Shown: positions 1 through 6,647 of the stretch, piece after piece
Position numbering within the stretch: position 1 is the stretch's first letter
How the letters are laid out: each line of letters opens with the position of its first letter
Origin: JAKEGN01 sp964465665
GTDB taxonomy: Bacteria; Pseudomonadota; Gammaproteobacteria; Steroidobacterales; Woeseiaceae
NCBI GenBank assembly: GCA_964465665.1
Contig: CAYXKM010000208.1
Span: 1-11,747, forward strand
Length of the DNA: 11,747 bases
Direction of reading: 5' to 3'
Notes under the pieces: generated by a model
Database searches by the model: none
What the model saw: only the letters and a program-made list of their open reading frames with translations
Told to the model about the DNA's origin: nothing
Program-made: the position numbers and the translations under genes

Positions 1-1
1 C

Positions 2-1813
2 GATGGCACACTGGACGAGCCGGTGGTATTGCCGGCGCGGCTGCCGAATGTGTTGCTGAACGGCACCACAGGGATTGCGGTGGGTCTGTCGACCGACATC
101 CCGCCGCATAATCTGCGCGAGGTTGCAGCGGCACTTATGCACCTCATCGACAGTCCGGATGCAACTGTTGCGCAGCTCATGAAGCACATCAAGGGGCCGG
201 ATTTCCCTACCGGTGGCGAACTGGTCTCACCGCGCAGCGACATCCGGCAGATGTATCAGTCAGGCAATGGCACGTTCCGCCTCCGGGCATCCTACAAACA
301 GGAAGACGGCGACATCGTCATCACGTCGTTGCCATACCAGATCTCCGGCAACAAGGTGCTTGAGCAGATCGCTGCCCAGATGCGCAACAAGAAGCTGCCG
401 CTTGTTGAGGATTTGCGGGACGAATCCGATCACGAGGACCCGATACGGCTTGTAATCACTCCAAAGTCGAAAAAGGTCGATGTCGAAGAACTCATGTCCC
501 ACCTGTTCTCGACGACCTCGCTGGAACGAACGGTGCGAGTCAATATGAACATCGTCGGTCTGGATGGCAAGCCGCGCACGTTCAACCTGGTCGAAATTCT
601 CAGCGAGTGGATCCAGTTCCGGAAATTCACAGTCAAACGCCGCCTGCAACACCGATTGCAAATCGTCAGCGACCGCTTGCACATCCTCGACGGCTTGCTG
701 ATTGTTTACCTCAACGTCGACGAAGTTATCAGGATCATTCGTAACGAAGACCAGCCGAAGCCGGTGTTGATGAAAAAGTTCAGGCTTTCGGATGTGCAGG
801 CCGAATCCATACTCAATCTTCGTTTACGCAACCTGGCGAAACTCGAGGAAATGAAGATTCGAGGCGAGCAGCAGGATCTGGCTCAGGAACGGGCAGACAT
901 CGAGAAGGTTCTTAAAAGCCCGGCAAAGCTCAAGAGCCTGATAAAGAAAGAAATTCTTGAAGATGCCGAGGCTTACGGCGACAAACGCCGCACCACCATC
1001 GTCGAGCGCGAGGCGGCGCAGGCGCTGGACGAGACCCTCCTGGTCGCCGCCGAACCGGTGACCGTTGTGCTGTCACAGCGCGGCTGGGCGCGTGCAGCCA
1101 AAGGCCATGACATCGATCCGCTGGCGCTGAGTTACAAGGCCGGTGATGGCTACCTCGCTTCGGCTCACGGCCGCAGCAATCAGCTTGCGATGTTCATCGA
1201 CAGCACCGGCCGCGTTTACAGCGTCCTTGCGCAGAACCTGTCCTCGGCCAGGGGCCAGGGTGATCCCCTGTCCGGCATGTTCAAACCGCCGGACGGTGCC
1301 GAATTCTGCGGTTCCATGATCGGCGAATTACAGGATCGTTGGCTGCTGGCAAGTGACGCCGGCTACGGTTTCGTGGCAAAACTCGAAGACCTGGTATCGC
1401 GCAACAAAGCGGGCAAAGCCGTGCTGCGCGTTCCGGCCGGCGGCACGGCGGTGGTTCCTGCCCCGGTTTCGGCACCGGTTCGTGCCCCGGATTCCGGCAT
1501 TGCCGAATACCTGATTGCCGCGGTCACGTCGATCGGCAGATTGTTGTTGTTCGAGATGGACGAACTGCCGGAGCTCGCCAAGGGCAAGGGCAACAAGCTG
1601 ATCAATATTCCGTCAAAGAAGTATCAGAGCGGTGAAGAAAAGCTCGTTGCCGTTGCCGTCGTGCCTGAAGACGGAAACCTGCTGCTGCAAACCGAAGCGC
1701 GCAGCATGACACTGAAGTGGAATGACCTCGACGACTACTACGGCGAACGCGCATTGCGCGGCAGTCTGTTGCCCAAAGGCTGGAGAAAGGTCACGCGCCT
1801 CTCAACCGCCTAG
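2..1813 (+). CDS. parC: DNA topoisomerase IV subunit A (5' end outside window)
   Basis: ParC is the DNA-cleaving subunit of topoisomerase IV, which with ParE decatenates daughter chromosomes. The reading frame is open from base 2, and the first visible residues (DGTLDEP...LPARLPN) match an internal part of ParC, so roughly 140 N-terminal residues, including the active-site tyrosine, lie upstream. The GTG at 23 is not the real start. 603 residues are visible: the rest of the breakage-reunion core, the long coiled-coil arms (about bases 600-1000), then the C-terminal beta-pinwheel. That domain carries the ParC-type stretches SQRGWARAAKGHDID, DSTGRVYSV, SARGQGDPLSGMF and KGKGNKLINIPS, close to my memory of E. 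coli ParC; GyrA would show a canonical GyrA box instead. An Ala-Pro-Val-rich insertion of about 10 residues lies in the C-terminal domain at 1457-1489. The gene ends in TAG, 5 bp from the convergent fimV stop. Confidence 0.97.
   Translation, partial: DGTLDEPVVLPARLPNVLLNGTTGIAVGLSTDIPPHNLREVAAALMHLIDSPDATVAQLMKHIKGPDFPTGGELVSPRSDIRQMYQSGNGTFRLRASYKQEDGDIVITSLPYQISGNKVLEQIAAQMRNKKLPLVEDLRDESDHEDPIRLVITPKSKKVDVEELMSHLFSTTSLERTVRVNMNIVGLDGKPRTFNLVEILSEWIQFRKFTVKRRLQHRLQIVSDRLHILDGLLIVYLNVDEVIRIIRNEDQPKPVLMKKFRLSDVQAESILNLRLRNLAKLEEMKIRGEQQDLAQERADIEKVLKSPAKLKSLIKKEILEDAEAYGDKRRTTIVEREAAQALDETLLVAAEPVTVVLSQRGWARAAKGHDIDPLALSYKAGDGYLASAHGRSNQLAMFIDSTGRVYSVLAQNLSSARGQGDPLSGMFKPPDGAEFCGSMIGELQDRWLLASDAGYGFVAKLEDLVSRNKAGKAVLRVPAGGTAVVPAPVSAPVRAPDSGIAEYLIAAVTSIGRLLLFEMDELPELAKGKGNKLINIPSKKYQSGEEKLVAVAVVPEDGNLLLQTEARSMTLKWNDLDDYYGERALRGSLLPKGWRKVTRLSTA
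1460..1495 (+). repeat. 12-bp tandem repeat, three copies, inside parC
   Basis: Three consecutive in-frame 12-base units (GCCCCGGTTTCG, GCACCGGTTCGT, GCCCCGGATTCC) encode APVS, APVR and APDS. They are imperfect copies, consistent with slippage or local duplication. The unit lies in a loop of the ParC C-terminal beta-pinwheel where E. coli ParC, recalled from memory, is about 10 residues shorter. Confidence 0.6.
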
Positions 1814-1817
1814 GCGG
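1806..1817. other. 12-bp perfect palindrome spanning the parC stop codon
   Basis: CCGCCTAGGCGG is a perfect palindrome that contains the parC TAG and fills most of the 5-bp gap to the convergent fimV stop. As RNA it could form only a very short GC stem on either strand, and no T-run follows in either direction. It may be a weak bidirectional pause or terminator, or chance. Confidence 0.3.
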
Positions 1818-1818
1818 G

Positions 1819-3930
1819 TCACGATACCCGGGTCTTCTTGGTATCTATCCGGCCGCCCTCGATCGCCATTTCGGCGGTGACGTCTTGGTCGTCCTGCGGT
1901 AACTCGGCCGTCAGCTCTTCGTTGACGCCAGTGTCATCGAAATCACTGATGACATCGTCATTCACGGCGTCGCCGCCGGCAACGACCTTGCCGGTCAGCT
2001 CGGCGGTAATTTCGATCTCGGCGCGACCGGGCAGCGCCGTGGTGCGATCGGCTGCGTGTGCCGCTGCATGGCGATGTCGCGGCAATTCCGAAGTTTCATC
2101 GAGCGACCTGTTGCCGGACATGGTTTCGGCGAGTTCCATTGCCGCCCTGGCAATTTCCTCGTTCAGTGCCTGGGTGGTCGTGAATTCTTCCTGGTAATCC
2201 TGCTCAAGTATCTTGTAATCGACTTCGCGGTCCAGCGTGTATTCCGCTTCGTCGTCATCATCAACCGCTCCGACCGGCACGGCTTTCAGATCCTTTGCAG
2301 TCATATGGGTATCAATTATTGGCTGGCGTGTGGCATCGAGGATCATCGAAAGATCGTACTCATCGTCGTCATCGCTCGGAGGTATCTCGCTCTCGAGGAT
2401 TGACGGCTCGGCGATGCGATGAGGCGGAATAATGTCGGTGGTGTGTTGCTCGGGTTCGTCTGCCGCTGCCTCCGGGAATTCGAGATCGATTTCCTGCGCA
2501 AAATCGTGCCGGGCAGAGAAGCCGAAATCCTCCGCAACGTCGATGTCCGTGGAACGGCGCAAACCGGTACCCAGCCCGAGATCGGCATCGAGCGATATGA
2601 ACGGAGCGTCGCTCGCGACATCGTCAAAAGTGAAGTCCACGGCCGCCGGAACGGCTGCCCGGCGCTCCGGTTCGGCGCGACTGCGCTGGCTGGTAGCGGC
2701 TGGCGCATTGCCGATCGGGGTCGAGCCGAATTTCTGGCGAATTTGCCGGCCGAGCAGCAGCAAGCCGAGGAATACGGCGACACCCGCGCCGCCCAGCCAG
2801 GCGAGCCACGACCAGGATCCGCTCACCGTGCCGCGTGATTCGGCCGACGGCAGTTGCGCGTCGGTGGACCTGACCGGGATGGAGGTATCCGGAATGACAA
2901 TCGTTGGTGCGTTCACACGAGTGTCAGTGCGATCGCTTTCGATCGGCGAGACAAACGGACTGTCGTCGCCGAGCAGGATGTCGCCAGGCCGGAGTTCGTT
3001 GGTCTCCGTTACGGCGTCTGCAGAAGTCCTCGTTTCAGTGCTTGCAGCCGTGCCCGACGGCATTTCCGCAAAGATATCGGCGTCTGGCGCCGGCTGTCTG
3101 GTGTATCCCGAGCTGAATTCGCTTTGTGGCGCCACAGGTCGGAAAGCGGGACCGTCGTAACTGTCAGCCGTATCGGCAACTGGCGGGAATTCCGGCAGTG
3201 TATCTCCGGTCGCGGCGGTCGCGGTGACCACGGCCGTTTCCCCGAGTGCCGCATAAAGATCCGGGATCACGAGCCAGCTTCCGGCCTTGATCAGATCGAT
3301 GTTGCCGTCGATAAATGCCTGCGGGTTTGCATCGAATACGGCTTTGACGGCAGGCCACAGGCCCGGCGGGCGATCGTTGATCCGGGCGACGATGCCCGAA
3401 AGGGAATCGCCCGGCTGTACCTGGTAACGACTCGCGGATGCAATCGTTTGCAGCGGAGTCGATGTCGATACGGTTCGGGGACTCGGCCGGCTGGCCGTAC
3501 TTCGGGGCTCGGTCGGCGCCGCCGCCGACGGCGCCGGTGCCCGCTCACCTGCAACCGGCGTGCTGAAGTCGAAAAGCATTGCGTACTCGCGCAGCAGGTT
3601 GGGTGTGTACGGACAATTGATCGAAACCTGCAGGCCGAGCATCGGTTCCTGTATCGGTATGGACCCGGTCAGACGGATAGTTCCTCCCCCGACGCTGATC
3701 TTTGCCCTGGAGAGTCCCGGGAGCCCGCTCTGAGTTGGGCCCGACTGCAGCGAAACGCAGTAATCCTGAAGTTGTTCGTGCGGTTGCAGCGCGTACGCGA
3801 TGCTGGCGCGCAAAGGCTGGCCCAATTTCGACTCGACCGTGATATCGCCGAGTTCAAGGGCAAGTGCGGGAGCGACTGCGAGGCCGCAAGCGCTGCTGAC
3901 GGCGGCCAAGGCCGGCAATATCTGTTTCAT
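1819..3930 (-). CDS. fimV: FimV/HubP-family polar hub protein (LysM, inner membrane), compact form
   Basis: FimV/HubP proteins are polar inner-membrane landmarks that bind peptidoglycan and organise type IV pili, twitching and chemosensory proteins. From ATG at 3930 the product is 703 aa. A signal peptide (about residues 1-24, ending APALA) is followed by the FimV N-terminal domain (about 25-125, beginning LELGDITVESKLGQPL, with Cys58 and Cys106). A LysM domain (about 168-224) carries the family signature ANPQAFIDGNIDLIKAGSWLVIP. A low-complexity linker follows, then one membrane helix (about 373-394) and a cytoplasmic tail rich in Asp and Glu. No TPR-like or FimV C-terminal domain is visible, so this is shorter than P. 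aeruginosa FimV (about 920 aa). ATG at 3948 (709 aa) and GTG at 3987 (722 aa) are alternative starts, but 3930 places the signal peptide at the very N-terminus. Convergent with parC and downstream of fimX in the same direction. Confidence 0.88.
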   Translation of the reverse strand: MKQILPALAAVSSACGLAVAPALALELGDITVESKLGQPLRASIAYALQPHEQLQDYCVSLQSGPTQSGLPGLSRAKISVGGGTIRLTGSIPIQEPMLGLQVSINCPYTPNLLREYAMLFDFSTPVAGERAPAPSAAAPTEPRSTASRPSPRTVSTSTPLQTIASASRYQVQPGDSLSGIVARINDRPPGLWPAVKAVFDANPQAFIDGNIDLIKAGSWLVIPDLYAALGETAVVTATAATGDTLPEFPPVADTADSYDGPAFRPVAPQSEFSSGYTRQPAPDADIFAEMPSGTAASTETRTSADAVTETNELRPGDILLGDDSPFVSPIESDRTDTRVNAPTIVIPDTSIPVRSTDAQLPSAESRGTVSGSWSWLAWLGGAGVAVFLGLLLLGRQIRQKFGSTPIGNAPAATSQRSRAEPERRAAVPAAVDFTFDDVASDAPFISLDADLGLGTGLRRSTDIDVAEDFGFSARHDFAQEIDLEFPEAAADEPEQHTTDIIPPHRIAEPSILESEIPPSDDDDEYDLSMILDATRQPIIDTHMTAKDLKAVPVGAVDDDDEAEYTLDREVDYKILEQDYQEEFTTTQALNEEIARAAMELAETMSGNRSLDETSELPRHRHAAAHAADRTTALPGRAEIEITAELTGKVVAGGDAVNDDVISDFDDTGVNEELTAELPQDDQDVTAEMAIEGGRIDTKKTRVS

Positions 3931-4211
3931 GCTTCTGCCCCCGGGCATCTTCGATACCCTTTTCTTGTTTTCGCTGCAGGTATTCACCGTCTGATACCTC
4001 GTCGCTGGTCACACCCGTCAGGCGTTGCGTTGCACGGATCAGAGCAGAGACTAGTTACAGGGGGGTGACGCTGTATACGCACTGAATCAATATTTTGGAA
4101 TCTCGCGGATTGCCGGTGGACGATTCGTCCTGAAAGTGTGAGGCGCATCACACTTTTTCGACGCTGCCTGGCCACGTCGCGCGAATTCTTCATTGGCGCC
4201 AGTTCCCGGGC
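3931..4211. other. fimX-fimV intergenic region
   Basis: 281 bases with no convincing gene on either strand. It holds the CRP-type palindrome at 4133-4156 and the presumed fimV promoter and leader. A ribosome-binding sequence for fimV is poor: a G-rich stretch ending in GCAGAAGC sits just before the ATG at 3930. The gap is long for two co-directional genes, which suggests that fimV has its own promoter here. No clear terminator for fimX is visible. Confidence 0.5.
4133..4156. promoter_or_regulatory. CRP/Vfr/Clp-type binding site upstream of fimV
   Basis: A perfect inverted repeat with 9-bp arms, AAAGTGTGA and TCACACTTT, separated by 6 bases (GGCGCA). Its core TGTGA-N6-TCACA is exactly the CRP consensus, which Vfr of Pseudomonas and Clp of Xanthomonas share. 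The centre (4144.5) lies about 214 bp upstream of the fimV start and 68 bp past the fimX stop. On the minus strand an AT-rich stretch at 4085-4096 (possible -10 TATTGA at 4092-4087) and a TATACA at 4077-4072 lie at distances compatible with activation from an upstream site. It could also fold as a hairpin, but in the fimX direction it is followed by only three T, so a terminator role is less likely. Confidence 0.65.
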
Positions 4212-6311
4212 CTAGCCGTTGGAGATGGCTTCGAGAGTGGTATGTGCAACGTTCACCGGTTCCTGCAAAACGACCTCGGGTTCGTGCACATAGTGGCCCT
4301 GCATGAAGTTCACCCCGAGCTGAAAAAGCACAGCCATCGCGTTCGCGTTCTCCACTCGCTCGGCAATCGTTTCGATTTTCCTCTGCTCTGCAGCCGCTGC
4401 GAGTTGCCGCACGCTGTCCTGCATCTTCGTGTCGCTGGTCAGCGCATGCATGAGCTCGCCGTCGATCTTTATGTAATCCGGTTTCAGAATATCCAGAATC
4501 TGGAATCGGTTCCGGTCAACGCCGTAGTGCTCGAGGGCGAATCGCAAACCCAGTTTGCGCAGCATATCGGCGGTCTCGCGGGTTTGCTTTATGAACTTCG
4601 CTGCTTCCTGTTCCGGGATCTGGACGACTATCACGGAGGGCGATATTTCCTTTTTCGCCAGTTCCTTTTTGAGCCAGTCAAAAAGTTGCGGATCCTGTAT
4701 CGACTGGCGTGACAGCCTGACGAACACCCGGTCGGCCTTTTCCTCGCAGCCGAAGTTGATCGACGCCGCCATGATCCAGCGGTCGATCAGTTTCATCAGG
4801 TTGTTTCGCCCGGCCGCCGGCATGAATTCGGAGGGCAGCACGCTGGCGCCCTGTTCGTCGATCATTCGGACCAGCATGTCGTACATCTTCACGGTATCGC
4901 TGCGTAATCCGGCGATGGGCAGGTTGGCGAGCCTGAACCGGCTGTCTTTCAATGCTTCCTTGATGCGTTTTGCCCAGATGGCGTCGTGCTTTCGCAGGCG
5001 TGTATCCGCGTCGGTCGATTCGCTCAGGCGTACGGTGTTACCGCCCGCGGCCCTGCCGAGCTTGTGCGCTTCGGCGGATGCAGCTACCAGCTCGTCGAGG
5101 CTGGAATAGATGCCGCTGACCGCACACACACCGACCGTGCAGGTCAGTTGCACCCCCCGCTCGCCGATCCTGAACTTGTGGGCGTTCACATGATCCACGA
5201 GCTGCTGGCCCCAGACTTCCGCATCACGCTCGTTACCGCGTTCCAGCAACGCCATGACGACGGTGCCCTCGAAGCGGCCGGCGACGTCCCTGGGGTGCAT
5301 GCGTTTGCGAACTTCCTCGGCGAACTGCGACAGGATTTCCTCGGTTGCCAGTATGCCTACCTTGGCCCTGACGTCGGAGAAGTCATCGGGCTTGATGTAT
5401 ACCAGTGCGTGCATGCCGGATTTTGGTTTGCCGGCCAGTCGGCGCGTTATCCGTTCGAGAAAAGTCGCGCGGTTGAAAAACAGTGTCGTCGGATCGCGTT
5501 TAAGCGCTTCATGCACCAGTTTGGTCGGTTCCTCCGGGGCCTTTTCCGGTGGCGCTATGCGCACCTGGACCTGCGGTCCCTCGCCGAAGTCGACCAGCTG
5601 AAAATCGAGTTCGAGGTCCGCAGCACCGTGTTCGACTATCCGCGACCGCGCGAGCAACTTTTCGCCGGGCAGCCACTTGCCTTTGGTGGTCGCGATGATC
5701 GCACCCTTGATGGCGGCCTGACTCTGCGGTTCGAAGTTGTCCATCAACGGCAATCCGCGAACTTCCTCGGCTTCCTTCACTTGGAACATTTTCAGCCAGG
5801 CATTGTTGACCTCGATGACTATGCCCTCGTGCACATACGCGATCGCGCTGGTCGAACCCTGCATGTAATGGTAAAGCTGCTTGCGGTAGCCGGTGGCGCT
5901 TTGCAACGTGGAATTCAGGGCCCGTTCGACCCGGAAAGCGCGCAATTCCCGCTCGACCACGGCTTGCAGCCGTGACCTGGACTTCGTCGAGACGAGGTCG
6001 ACCGCGCCTTGCTGCATTGCCTGGTCTATGCTCGCTTCATCCACCGCACGGCTGGTTGCGATGACGGGGACTTCGGGGACATAGGCGTCCTTTTGCCGGA
6101 TGACCTGGCGGATCGAGTCCGGGTAACTGTCACTGTTGACGATGATCAGCTCGACACGATCCTTGCGCAACATCGAGTCGAAGTCTTCCGATTGCCGGAT
6201 CCAGTGACAATGTGCGGCGTGCCCGGCGTCGCGAAGAGCCTTGTTTACGACCTCCACATCGTCCTGATTCGTCGTCAGGATTGCGATCGAGATTCCCTGT
6301 CGCTCGTTCAA
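4212..6311 (-). CDS. fimX: FimX-like degenerate GGDEF-EAL c-di-GMP effector (REC-PAS-GGDEF-EAL)
   Basis: FimX is a polar c-di-GMP receptor needed for type IV pilus assembly and twitching. This 699-aa product has the FimX layout and length (P. aeruginosa FimX is about 690 aa): receiver-like domain (about 7-125), PAS (about 142-252), GGDEF (about 270-430) and EAL (about 445-685). The active sites are broken. Asn59 sits where the phospho-acceptor Asp is expected (LIIVNSD). EGTVV (348-352) replaces GGDEF. DML (478-480) replaces EAL, and EHYG (594-597) replaces the metal-binding DDFG. Leu480 and Arg482 of the EAL loop and DYIKID (612-617) remain, consistent with nucleotide binding without catalysis. 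The start is TTG at 6311, preceded at 7-nt spacing by AAGGA (6319-6323); no upstream in-frame ATG or GTG competes. Followed by fimV on the same strand. The FimX assignment rests on architecture and degeneracy pattern; another degenerate GGDEF-EAL family is possible. Confidence 0.82.
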   Translation of the reverse strand: MNERQGISIAILTTNQDDVEVVNKALRDAGHAAHCHWIRQSEDFDSMLRKDRVELIIVNSDSYPDSIRQVIRQKDAYVPEVPVIATSRAVDEASIDQAMQQGAVDLVSTKSRSRLQAVVERELRAFRVERALNSTLQSATGYRKQLYHYMQGSTSAIAYVHEGIVIEVNNAWLKMFQVKEAEEVRGLPLMDNFEPQSQAAIKGAIIATTKGKWLPGEKLLARSRIVEHGAADLELDFQLVDFGEGPQVQVRIAPPEKAPEEPTKLVHEALKRDPTTLFFNRATFLERITRRLAGKPKSGMHALVYIKPDDFSDVRAKVGILATEEILSQFAEEVRKRMHPRDVAGRFEGTVVMALLERGNERDAEVWGQQLVDHVNAHKFRIGERGVQLTCTVGVCAVSGIYSSLDELVAASAEAHKLGRAAGGNTVRLSESTDADTRLRKHDAIWAKRIKEALKDSRFRLANLPIAGLRSDTVKMYDMLVRMIDEQGASVLPSEFMPAAGRNNLMKLIDRWIMAASINFGCEEKADRVFVRLSRQSIQDPQLFDWLKKELAKKEISPSVIVVQIPEQEAAKFIKQTRETADMLRKLGLRFALEHYGVDRNRFQILDILKPDYIKIDGELMHALTSDTKMQDSVRQLAAAAEQRKIETIAERVENANAMAVLFQLGVNFMQGHYVHEPEVVLQEPVNVAHTTLEAISNG

Positions 6312-6318
6312 CGCTATG

Positions 6319-6323
6319 TCCTT
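6319..6323 (-). promoter_or_regulatory. Shine-Dalgarno site that supports the TTG start of fimX
   Basis: On the minus strand AAGGA lies 7 nt before TTG at 6311. The receiver-like domain begins about residue 7 from that codon, so a later start would cut into it. Confidence 0.6.
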
Positions 6324-6433
6324 GAAAACTGACGTAGACCGGTCACGCCAGGTATGGGGGCAGGATCGGATCCTTCGACCCGTGACAGACTGCAGACTAG
6401 ACCCGGCGGCGACTTCAAACCGTGATCGGTATC

Positions 6434-6467
6434 AAAAAAAGCGGCCTATGGTGAATTGACGTGCCGC
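6434..6467 (-). terminator. Possible weak terminator reading toward fimX
   Basis: On the minus strand GCGGC (6467-6463) can pair with GCCGC (6445-6441) across a 17-nt loop, and seven T follow at once (6440-6434). The stem is only 5 bp and the loop is large, so it would be weak. It lies between efp and fimX, where it could stop antisense readthrough from the msrC end of the neighbouring operon before it reaches fimX. The T-run may equally be chance. Confidence 0.25.
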
Positions 6468-6477
6468 CGGCATCGTT

Positions 6478-6504
6478 GCCGCCGGGCGCTGCCCGACCGG
6501 CGGC
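6478..6504 (+). other. GC-rich hairpin in the efp leader region
   Basis: GCCGCCGG (6478-6485) and CCGGCGGC (6497-6504) are perfect inverted repeats around an 11-nt loop. No T-run follows, so it is not a standard terminator. Its 3' arm ends 3 nt before a strong AAGGAGG, so the hairpin could affect access to that site if the region is transcribed rightward. Confidence 0.4.
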
Positions 6505-6519
6505 CCGAAGGAGGACCTT

Positions 6520-6576
6520 ATGTGTATTGGGTGCGCGCGGTATGATAGCCGCCTTCAGTTGCAGCTTAATTTGTAA
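6520..6576 (+). CDS. Possible 18-codon leader ORF upstream of efp
   Basis: ATG at 6520 is preceded at 5-nt spacing by a near-ideal Shine-Dalgarno sequence, AAGGAGG (6508-6514), the strongest in the window. The frame encodes MCIGCARYDSRLQLQLNL and stops at TAA 6574-6576, 71 bp before efp. The peptide contains a CxxC pair and no proline run. I recognise no family. Against it: the best -10 candidate for efp (TATGAT, 6541-6546) lies inside it, so translation would need a transcription start further upstream, and 18 codons is easily chance. Confidence 0.25.
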   Translation: MCIGCARYDSRLQLQLNL

Positions 6577-6603
6577 CTGCTTGATTATAAACATATTTAT
6601 TAA
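6541..6603 (+). promoter_or_regulatory. efp promoter region (candidate)
   Basis: TATGAT at 6541-6546 matches the -10 consensus in 5 of 6 bases, but its -35 position (TTATGT, 6518-6523) is poor. Downstream the sequence turns AT-rich, with TTGCAG (6559-6564) 18 bp before GATTAT (6583-6588), and TATAAA at 6586-6591. Which hexamer is used cannot be decided by eye. The sharp AT-rich shift in a GC-rich region supports a promoter somewhere here. Confidence 0.4.
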
Positions 6604-6647
6604 CAATGCACATCCCTGCCGGCGGCGCAGGAGCACGGAAATCTTCC

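Larger units (their letters stand above)
6312..6647. other. Divergent control region between fimX and efp
   Basis: 336 bases between the divergent fimX and efp starts. From the fimX side it holds the fimX ribosome-binding site (6319-6323), a GGATC-G-GATCC inverted repeat at 6363-6373, and a 7-A run (6434-6440). Next come a direct repeat TGCCGCCGG (6462-6470 and 6477-6485), a GC-rich hairpin (6478-6504), and AAGGAGG at 6508-6514 with a short ORF behind it. An AT-rich stretch with -10-like hexamers covers 6541-6603. I could not place a convincing fimX promoter. Confidence 0.5.

Noticed and set aside
23..25. GTG at 23 as the parC start
   Set aside because: The frame is open to the window edge, and the residues before it (DGTLDEP) match internal ParC sequence, so the gene is cut by the window rather than starting here.
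2854..4068. 404-codon open frame on the plus strand opposite fimV
   Set aside because: It is antisense to a clear FimV, has an Arg-, Gly- and Cys-rich composition typical of GC-rich shadow frames, and shows no recognisable domain.
4133..4158. The inverted repeat read as a rho-independent terminator
   Set aside because: The longer T-run lies on the plus strand, where no gene ends. In the fimX direction only three T follow, and the core matches the CRP consensus exactly.
4986..5975. 329-codon open frame on the plus strand opposite fimX
   Set aside because: It lies wholly antisense to the well-supported FimX domains and shows no family signature.
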